Shown: in pieces, positions 15,130 through 20,134 of the stretch
Position numbering within the stretch: position 1 is the stretch's first letter
Layout: the number at the start of each line of letters is the position of its first letter
Position numbers and translations under genes: made by a program
IMG/VR virus record: IMGVR_UViG_3300012936_003594
Location: 1 to 20,134 of that record
Reading direction: 5' to 3' (one strand)
Length of the DNA stretch: 20,134 bases
Origin: a virus
Notes under the pieces: generated by a model
Seen by the model: the letters and a program-made list of their open reading frames with translations, nothing else
Database searches by the model: none
Told to the model about the DNA's origin: nothing

Positions 15130-18100
15130 ATGGCAAGAAATGTTCCTGGATCTGGCGCTGTCATCGAACCCATCTTTGATGAGGTTTTCGGTGTTCGTGC
15201 TGTACGAGTAAAAGACGGTGGTACTGGATATGATCCTGCTGATCCACCTAGATTAACTGTTGATGGTTGTGGTACACCTGATCAGGCAGCATTACTGTAT
15301 CCAATTATTGATGCTGATTCAGGAAAAATTATTCACGTTAGAGTTCTGGAAAGAGGACGTGGATATGACCCATTAAGACTTCAAATTGTTCCAGAACAAG
15401 AAACTCCTAATGTTCTGACATCATTTGATATTAACAGAATTTGGCAATCGCATCCTAACTCTCCAACTAGCGGTTCGTTTGCTACAACAACAGACAGATT
15501 AACAATTCAATCGGACAATCATCCTAAACCAACTCCTCAGTTGACTGAGAGAGCACCTGGTGGTGGTCCTCTTGTAGATAGAACTTTCAATCAAACCTTT
15601 ATCTATCGTGGTGGTAAGGATGTTCCTAATCCTGGTGTAAGAGCAGATCAATTAGATAGAGTAACTGGTATATTAGCAAATGGTGGACTTCTCCACACTC
15701 CTGATTGGGGTGCAGATGGTGGAGCACCTGCAGGTTTTGCTATTGATGCAATCAAATATAATTACGTCAAAAATAATTCTGTTTATGATACTATTACTGA
15801 AGGTAATGTACAGTATTATCATAATAGTAAATTAATTAACGAGTTTAAACTCGACAATGGTGTATTTGATTGGGGTGATCAGAGATCATATACTTGGAAT
15901 GTAAAAGTAGAATATGGCAACATTGTGTTGTCTGTTACTAATGTTGATGAGAATCTCGGTTCAGTAGAAGTTGGTAGAATTGTAGATGAAATTGGTGGTA
16001 TTGCAAAGGGTGAGATCGCAAAGATCTCTAGAGATGGTCAAGGAAATATTGTTAGAATCTACTTAAGAAATGTATCTACAGGAGCATCATTCTCCGATGG
16101 TGACCGTTGTTTAGGATCTAACGGATTTAGTTTTACTATCAATGCAGATCCAGTTAGTCGAAATGTATATTATATTGATTTTGGACCAGATGCTTCTAGG
16201 TTCGGTCCCTTTGTGCCTGGCGAATATTACTTCGCACCAGAGAATATTCAAGTAAGGGCAGATGATTTAATCATCTTTAATCAGGTTGATTCTTCTAATC
16301 AACAAGGTATAGGACATCCAATCAGATTTAGTACAACTCAAGATGGTACATTAAATGGTGGAACTTTATATTATGACAGTACAGGTTTAAGTTCGGCACC
16401 TGCCGCTGATTATGAAAATGAGTATCAACCATTATTCACAATGAATGGTGATGAATCTGCAAGGATTTATTATCATTGTGCTCATCACAGATATATGTCT
16501 GGAGAATCTGGAGATGAAGGTTATATCATTTTAAACACAACTTCAGAAACATATAATCCTACCAACAATTATTATTCTAGAGATTTTTATCAGGTTGGTG
16601 CAGACATTGATAAGTCTAGGCATGTAGATGGTCACTCTAAAGTTTTAGGTATGTCCTTTGATGGATATCCCATCTACGGTCCTTGGGGATACAATTCTAG
16701 TGGTGCTGTAGCGAGAGAGGTTTCTTCATATCGACTGAGAACTGCAACAGAACTGCAGGGTTCTAGGGTTTCAATTGGTGTTACTACAGCAGGCACAGTT
16801 ACATACGCTGTAACACTATCAAATAATCAATATCAATTTGATGGATCTCGTCCAGCTTTCTTGAATTTAGATAGAGGTAAAACTTATATCTTCCAATGTA
16901 ATGATTCTAGTATGGATGCTGATACATTCTTACTATCTACTACAGAAAACTCTTGGCATTCCACTGGAGATAGTGCAAACATTGGTGACACATCATATGT
17001 TTATGGTTTAGGAGTTGAATATTATATTGATGGAGCATCTGTTACATACACACAATATCTTTCACAGTTTTCTGCTGCTACTACAAGAGAACTTAGATTA
17101 ACTGTTCGTGTTGATGCACCTAGATTGTTATATGCATTCTCATATGCAAACTCTGATAGAGGAATTAGAAGTGTTCAAGATGGATACGTTTTGGGGGATT
17201 TGATTTCTGATTATATCTACGATGCTTCTGTTGGAACTCTCGATGCATACAATGGTAAGTTTGCTGTAACTCCTGAATATCCGAACGGCACATATGCCTA
17301 CTTCATGACTGAAGATGGTAACGGTGATCCTGTTTATCCATATGCTATTGGTCCTAGATTTTATAGTGTTCCATTATTTGAAGGAGACACTGTACCAGCA
17401 ATTGTTGATGTTTTCCCTTCTGGTGCAGCTGGTGAAGTTGTATTGAATACTAACGGTAGTGTCTCTTATATTAAGATGACACAAAAAGGTGATAGTTATT
17501 TTGGTCCTGCAAAAGCAAAAATTCTTGGTGGTGAAGGAACTGGTGCCTTAGGAACTCCTACAGTTCAGACTGTTACTGGTCTATCTCTTCTTAATGCTGG
17601 TAGACAATATGCAACACCCCCTACACTTATTTTTGAAGGTGGTGGAGCAGGTCAAGGTGCTCAAGGTGCCGCAGAAGTTGATACTACAGGTAAAGTTACT
17701 GCTATCAATATTGTTGATCCAGGTGAATTCTATCAGGAACCTCCATTTGTATTGATTACAGGTGGCGGTGGTCTTGGTGCGAAAGCAAAAGCAACTATAT
17801 CTCAGGGTGAGATTACTGGTATTGAAATTACAGATCCTGGTAAAGGGTACACAACAGCACCCAATATTATCTTTACTAAACTTGTCAATCTCAAGAGAAA
17901 AACAAGAGCACGTCAGGCATTCAATGCAAGCAATATCTATCTAACTGGTCTTACTAAGGATGTTGGTGCATCTGATACAACGATCTATGTTGATTCTACT
18001 GATGCCTATCCTGGTTCTGGTTCGTTTATTCTGAATACAGAAACTATTTCATATACTTCTAAATCAGCGGGTAAGTTTTCTGGTCTGACTAGAGGTGTTA

Positions 18101-19296
18101 ATTTTAATTATGACCAGAGAGTTATCCTTGATGCTGGTCAGAATGATTCTAATGGATTATCAACATACAAATTTAGTGTTGGTGACCGAGTAATTAGAAG
18201 AGTTGAGAATCAAAACAATAAAATTGCTAAGGTTTATGATTGGAATCCTTCAACTAGAGAACTCTTAGTTGTATTTGAAGTTGATGAATTAGCATTTATT
18301 GACGGTGGTATTCCTTCTACTGAGGATGCTATTGTTCAGTTTGATGCTGGTGTTGCAACCAGCGCACCTGGTGGATTTGCACCACACGTTGTTTTAGTTT
18401 CTCAGGGTGATAATATTAATCTTTTGACAACTCCTCTTTCAATCTTAGCAGATAGAAAGTTTGAAGATAATGATGAAAACGAAGATCCAAACAATCCTGG
18501 TACATTCTTAGGAGATGGTATTGCTGACTTGGTAAATACAGGAACTGATTTTGAAAATCAGATTAGTCTTGATGGTGGTATTTACAATTCTCTTTATGGT
18601 ATTGAAGAAACTCAAGGTGGTCAAAACACAACCTTGTTCCAAGTTGGTGACAATATTAAAGATGCAAGTATTCCGTTCAAATTTGCGACAATTTCATCTG
18701 CTGGAGGACTCAGCGAAGGAGTTGAGCATAATGCTATCCTAAATATCTACTTGGATGCAAATGATGCAAACGGTCAGAATTACAGTGTAAATGAAGTCGT
18801 TACAGGTGCAATTTCTGGAGTACAGGGTACGGTAGTATCTTGGGATCCTGTGAACGTTGTTTTACAAGTTCAAGATGTTATTCCTTTCAATACTGGTAAT
18901 ATTAATGTTGGTATTGGAGGTTTATTATATGAGTTCTCTCAAGACGGAACTATCGTAGACTTCTTTATTCAAAATCCTGGCACAAACTACACCGCAACTC
19001 CAACAGTTGCTGTAGAAAACATCGGAGATATTCAAGCAACAGGAACTGTTAATATGACGACTGCTGGTGACCAAGTTGCTTCTATCACTATCACAAATGG
19101 TGGTTATGGTATTCAACAATCTGTTGATGGTACATATAACCTTCACCCAACAATTACATTCACTAATGCTGGTGGTGATACAACAGGAGCAAACGCAGCA
19201 GCATACGCTATTTTAGGTGGAGAAAAGATTAATGGAAATGGCGGTGCGTCTTACAGAATCAAGCGAATTGAATATGCGACAACAGTTCGTTCGTAA
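15130..19296 (+). CDS. Large virion protein with cupredoxin-like and YHYH-family domains
   Basis: The protein has 1388 residues and starts 5 nt after the preceding stop, with no clear Shine-Dalgarno sequence, so translation is probably coupled. N-terminal residues (VPGSGAVIEPIFDEVFGVRA) lead into PGSGY-type units (VRVKDGGTGYDPADPP, VRVLERGRGYDPL). A cupredoxin-like domain follows at about residues 345-472 with His396, Cys450, His453 and Met456. Then comes a YHYH-family domain in two halves (residues about 495-540 and 687-750), separated by a second cupredoxin-like domain without ligands (Phe670, Ala673, Asp676 in their place). The C-terminal 600 residues hold PGSGY modules, a LTRG-type module (nt 17955-18130) and GExV-type units. 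It lies directly upstream of gp8, where T4 has gp7; I see no sequence sign that it is a gp7 homologue. A tail/baseplate structural role is likely. Confidence 0.9.
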   Translation: MARNVPGSGAVIEPIFDEVFGVRAVRVKDGGTGYDPADPPRLTVDGCGTPDQAALLYPIIDADSGKIIHVRVLERGRGYDPLRLQIVPEQETPNVLTSFDINRIWQSHPNSPTSGSFATTTDRLTIQSDNHPKPTPQLTERAPGGGPLVDRTFNQTFIYRGGKDVPNPGVRADQLDRVTGILANGGLLHTPDWGADGGAPAGFAIDAIKYNYVKNNSVYDTITEGNVQYYHNSKLINEFKLDNGVFDWGDQRSYTWNVKVEYGNIVLSVTNVDENLGSVEVGRIVDEIGGIAKGEIAKISRDGQGNIVRIYLRNVSTGASFSDGDRCLGSNGFSFTINADPVSRNVYYIDFGPDASRFGPFVPGEYYFAPENIQVRADDLIIFNQVDSSNQQGIGHPIRFSTTQDGTLNGGTLYYDSTGLSSAPAADYENEYQPLFTMNGDESARIYYHCAHHRYMSGESGDEGYIILNTTSETYNPTNNYYSRDFYQVGADIDKSRHVDGHSKVLGMSFDGYPIYGPWGYNSSGAVAREVSSYRLRTATELQGSRVSIGVTTAGTVTYAVTLSNNQYQFDGSRPAFLNLDRGKTYIFQCNDSSMDADTFLLSTTENSWHSTGDSANIGDTSYVYGLGVEYYIDGASVTYTQYLSQFSAATTRELRLTVRVDAPRLLYAFSYANSDRGIRSVQDGYVLGDLISDYIYDASVGTLDAYNGKFAVTPEYPNGTYAYFMTEDGNGDPVYPYAIGPRFYSVPLFEGDTVPAIVDVFPSGAAGEVVLNTNGSVSYIKMTQKGDSYFGPAKAKILGGEGTGALGTPTVQTVTGLSLLNAGRQYATPPTLIFEGGGAGQGAQGAAEVDTTGKVTAINIVDPGEFYQEPPFVLITGGGGLGAKAKATISQGEITGIEITDPGKGYTTAPNIIFTKLVNLKRKTRARQAFNASNIYLTGLTKDVGASDTTIYVDSTDAYPGSGSFILNTETISYTSKSAGKFSGLTRGVNFNYDQRVILDAGQNDSNGLSTYKFSVGDRVIRRVENQNNKIAKVYDWNPSTRELLVVFEVDELAFIDGGIPSTEDAIVQFDAGVATSAPGGFAPHVVLVSQGDNINLLTTPLSILADRKFEDNDENEDPNNPGTFLGDGIADLVNTGTDFENQISLDGGIYNSLYGIEETQGGQNTTLFQVGDNIKDASIPFKFATISSAGGLSEGVEHNAILNIYLDANDANGQNYSVNEVVTGAISGVQGTVVSWDPVNVVLQVQDVIPFNTGNINVGIGGLLYEFSQDGTIVDFFIQNPGTNYTATPTVAVENIGDIQATGTVNMTTAGDQVASITITNGGYGIQQSVDGTYNLHPTITFTNAGGDTTGANAAAYAILGGEKINGNGGASYRIKRIEYATTVRS
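15190..15400 (+). repeat. PGSGY-type modules at the N-terminus of the 1388-residue protein
   Basis: Two copies are visible: VRAVRVKDGGTGYDPADPPR with LTVDGCGTPDQAAL, and IIHVRVLERGRGYDPLRLQI. Here the YTSxP turn of the usual module reads YDPxxPP or YDPL. An unusual cysteine is present in DGCGTP. Confidence 0.7.
16162..16545 (+). other. Cupredoxin-like domain 1 of the 1388-residue protein, ligands present
   Basis: Elements: ENIQVRADDLIIFNQVDSS, His396 in GIGHPIRFST, and YYHCAHHRYMSGE with Cys450, His453 and Met456. Cys-x2-His-x2-Met is the same spacing as in the fibre-like protein just upstream. HPIRF and HPFRI are also clearly related. The two domains are therefore paralogous, and both could hold a type 1 copper centre. 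Confidence 0.65.
16612..16746 (+). other. YHYH-family domain, N-terminal half
   Basis: DGHSKVLGMSFDGYPIYGPW (residues 500-519) is the hallmark of YHYH-family proteins: HSxxxGxxxDGxPIYGPxGY, followed by an SSYRL segment, here VSSYRLRTA. His498 and His502 are possible metal or structural ligands. The biochemical role of this family is not established to my knowledge. Confidence 0.8.
16789..17187 (+). other. Cupredoxin-like domain 2, ligands lost, inserted in the YHYH domain
   Basis: YQFDGSRPAFLNLDRGKTYI is the opening strand pair of the cupredoxin-like fold seen elsewhere in this window (compare LYVYRGFTYAFDN). LRLTVRVDAPRLLYAFSYAN matches VLYWTVPMDAPNTLYYQCTI strand for strand. The positions of Cys, His and Met are taken by Phe670, Ala673 and Asp676, so no type 1 copper site is possible. 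Its position between the two YHYH halves marks it as an insertion. Confidence 0.65.
17188..17380 (+). other. YHYH-family domain, C-terminal half
   Basis: The segment has DYIYDASVGTLDAYNGKFAV, TPEYPNGTYAYFMTEDGNG and VYPYAIGPRFYS, which fits the LDxxNGxxxxTPEYPxGTYxYxxT...YPYxIG ending of YHYH proteins. The four residues aligned with the family's name-giving Tyr-His-Tyr-His are Tyr722-Ala723-Tyr724-Phe725. Confidence 0.7.
17460..17880 (+). repeat. PGSGY modules in the middle of the 1388-residue protein
   Basis: Copies: VSYIKMTQKGDSYFGPAKAK, LSLLNAGRQYATPPTLIFEG followed by a GGGAGQGAQGAA run, INIVDPGEFYQEPPFVLITG with GGGLGAKAKA, and IEITDPGKGYTTAPNIIFTK. The last two are very close to the copies at nt 3960-4150 of the giant protein, including the glycine run and the following GxIxxIxI strand. 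Confidence 0.85.
17955..18130 (+). repeat. DSTDAxPGxGxF..LTRG module
   Basis: DTTIYVDSTDAYPGSGSFIL, ETISYTSKSAGKFSGLTRGV and FNYDQRVILD form a compact beta unit, related in order and signature to nt 5680-5910 of the giant protein. I know this unit from memory as frequent in T4-like marine phage structural proteins. Confidence 0.65.
18945..19220 (+). repeat. PGSGY modules at the C-terminus of the 1388-residue protein
   Basis: FFIQNPGTNYTATPTVAVEN and ITITNGGYGIQQSVDGTYNL with HPTITFTNAGGDTTGANAAA are divergent copies. The protein ends within 30 residues after the last one with a basic tail (YRIKRIEYATTVRS). Confidence 0.7.
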
Positions 19297-19300
19297 TGCA

Positions 19301-19308
19301 CATAAATA
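19301..19308 (+). promoter_or_regulatory. Probable T4-type late promoter box CATAAATA
   Basis: The box differs from TATAAATA only at its first base. It starts 4 nt after the stop of the 1388-residue gene and lies 26 nt before the gp8 ATG. By T4 geometry the transcript would start at about 19314-19315. Placement in an intergenic gap before a T4 late gene supports it; the one-base deviation lowers confidence. Confidence 0.6.
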
Positions 19309-19311
19309 AAC

Positions 19312-19317
19312 AGGAGG
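19312..19317 (+). promoter_or_regulatory. AGGAGG Shine-Dalgarno-like sequence before gp8, with long spacing
   Basis: This is the only strong Shine-Dalgarno match at any gene start in the window. It ends 17 nt before the ATG at 19335, well beyond the usual 5-9 nt. No earlier in-frame start is possible because an in-frame TAG occupies 19329-19331. It also coincides with the predicted start point of the late promoter just upstream. Confidence 0.5.
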
Positions 19318-19334
19318 ACAATAGTACCTAGCAA

Positions 19335-20134
19335 ATGGCAGCTCTACTTACTGATCAATTTAGGATTTTTTCAGCGAAAAAATTCATTAAGGCACTTGAA
19401 GGTCCTGACGCAAGTCAGAGCGATTCAGCGGCAGGTGCTAATAGAGATAGACTTTATCTGTTTATCGGAAGACCGCAAACGTGGGATAATGAAAACTCGC
19501 CTCCTCAGGCAGTTGATTCCTTCGGTGAGTTCTCTGACTCGTATGACGACATGATCTCTCTCAAGAGAGTTCTTGCTGCTGATACGGTTCAAGTTGTGAG
19601 ACGAATCGATTGGGTTTCTCCTGAAGAAACTACTGGTGGATTAGGATTCACCTATGACATGTATCGTCATGACTATTCTCCCTCCAAAACTGCTGCTTCT
19701 GGTGCTACAAAATTATATGATTCCGACTTTTATGTTGTGAATTCACAATATCAAGTTTACAAGTGCATTTATAATGGAACATCCCCGTCTGACCCCAATG
19801 GTAAACCTTCTACAGTTGAGCCTACTGGTACTTCCACTAGCATTATTACCACTGGTGATGGATACCGTTGGAAGTACATGTACACCATCCCTGTCGCTTC
19901 CGTCCTCAAGTTTTTCTCCAACGATTACATGCCCGTCTTCACAAACGACGCGGTAAAAACAAATGCAGTCGCTGGTGAGATTGATACTGTTGTAATTAAC
20001 TCAGCAGGTTATGGTTATAATAACGGCACATACGATAACGTTGCTATCAATGGCGACGGTACTGGTGGTCGTGTTTCCATCGTTGTTGATGGTGGTAAGA
20101 TTATTTCTGCTACTGTTACTTCTGGTGGTACTGG
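19335..20134 (+). CDS. 8: Baseplate wedge protein gp8, 3'-partial (266 residues in window)
   Basis: The ATG at 19335 opens a frame that continues past the right edge. It matches T4 gp8 in order: a short N-terminal helix (TDQFRIFSAKKFIKAL), LYLFIGRPQTWDN at residues 40-52 (T4: IFITFGRSEPWSS), VVRRIDWVSP (T4: VIPRRDWGD), FYVVNSQYQVYKCIYNG (T4: IVVCNSAPYN with VYRCLD), and DGYRWKYMYTIP at 175-186 (T4: DGYVWEYLFEIP). In T4, gp8 is a homodimer joining the wedge arms of the baseplate. After NDYMPVF, where T4 continues with its own wedge sequence, this protein has a PGSGY module (IDTVVINSAGYGYNNGTYDN, then GDGTGGRVSIVVDGGKIISA). This suggests a longer protein than the 334 residues of T4 gp8. Identity is secure; the C-terminus is not visible. 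Confidence 0.92.
   Translation, partial: MAALLTDQFRIFSAKKFIKALEGPDASQSDSAAGANRDRLYLFIGRPQTWDNENSPPQAVDSFGEFSDSYDDMISLKRVLAADTVQVVRRIDWVSPEETTGGLGFTYDMYRHDYSPSKTAASGATKLYDSDFYVVNSQYQVYKCIYNGTSPSDPNGKPSTVEPTGTSTSIITTGDGYRWKYMYTIPVASVLKFFSNDYMPVFTNDAVKTNAVAGEIDTVVINSAGYGYNNGTYDNVAINGDGTGGRVSIVVDGGKIISATVTSGGT
19980..20134 (+). repeat. PGSGY module inserted in gp8 (cut by window edge)
   Basis: The elements are a IDTVVINSAGYGY strand and turn, VAINGDGTGGRVSIVVDGGK, and IISATVTSGGTG at the edge, the last being the beginning of a second copy. T4 gp8 has nothing like this. The copy is typical of those in the two upstream giant proteins. Confidence 0.8.

Noticed and set aside
15125-15132. TATAAATG as a late promoter for the 1388-residue gene
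   Set aside because: It differs from the box at its last base and includes the ATG itself. Transcription would begin downstream of the start codon, so it cannot serve this gene.
15130-19296. Assignment of the 1388-residue protein to T4 gp7 by position before gp8
   Set aside because: Gene order alone suggests it, but I recognise no gp7-like sequence, and the cupredoxin, YHYH and PGSGY contents are unlike T4 gp7.
19774-19956. 60-codon open frame overlapping gp8 in another plus-strand frame
   Set aside because: It is Leu/Ser/Pro-rich and overlaps the conserved DGYRWKYMYTIP segment of gp8, which explains the sequence better.

Overview
The window is a stretch of virion structural genes from a T4-like marine myovirus, most likely a cyanophage of Synechococcus or Prochlorococcus or a close relative infecting other marine bacteria. 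Three things point there. The last gene is recognisably the T4 baseplate wedge protein gp8. TATAAATA-type boxes, the T4 late promoter signal, sit in two of the three gene junctions. The giant proteins carry the module vocabulary of cyanophage structural proteins (DSYYYQDFSY-like motif, YDPxTG/TFTC modules, PGSGY beta repeats, phage tail fibre N-terminus). All genes lie on the plus strand and are tightly packed, with no RNA genes, integrases or insertion sequences.

Layout: (1) nt 1-13874, the 3' part of one enormous open frame, 4623 residues visible and still open at the left edge. It is a mosaic of repeated small modules: propeller-like repeats, two LamG-type lectin folds, a CBM-like domain, PGSGY beta modules, a helical repeat with YDP/TFTC beta modules nested in its loops, and LNGV modules near the C-terminus. 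(2) nt 13898-15124, a 408-residue fibre-like protein with a typical tail fibre N-terminus, LxDV/WNGxxW repeats and a C-terminal cupredoxin-like domain with a full His/Cys/His/Met ligand set. (3) nt 15130-19296, a 1388-residue protein with PGSGY modules, a second cupredoxin-like domain with the same ligand pattern, and a YHYH-family domain that appears to be split by a third, ligand-less cupredoxin-like domain. (4) nt 19335 to the right edge, the first 266 residues of gp8, into which a PGSGY module has been placed.

The genes probably form a late-expressed tail/baseplate module. One late box overlaps the stop codon of the giant gene and would drive genes 2 and 3; another after gene 3 would drive gp8. 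Gene 3 follows gene 2 by 5 nt and is probably translationally coupled. The lectin and CBM folds suggest contact with host surface glycans; this is inference.

The most striking signals are the paired amicyanin-like copper ligand patterns in two adjacent virion proteins, the apparent domain-in-domain insertion in the YHYH protein, and the nested modular architecture of the giant protein. None of these has been checked against a database here; similar proteins are known to me from marine phages in general terms, so novelty is not claimed.
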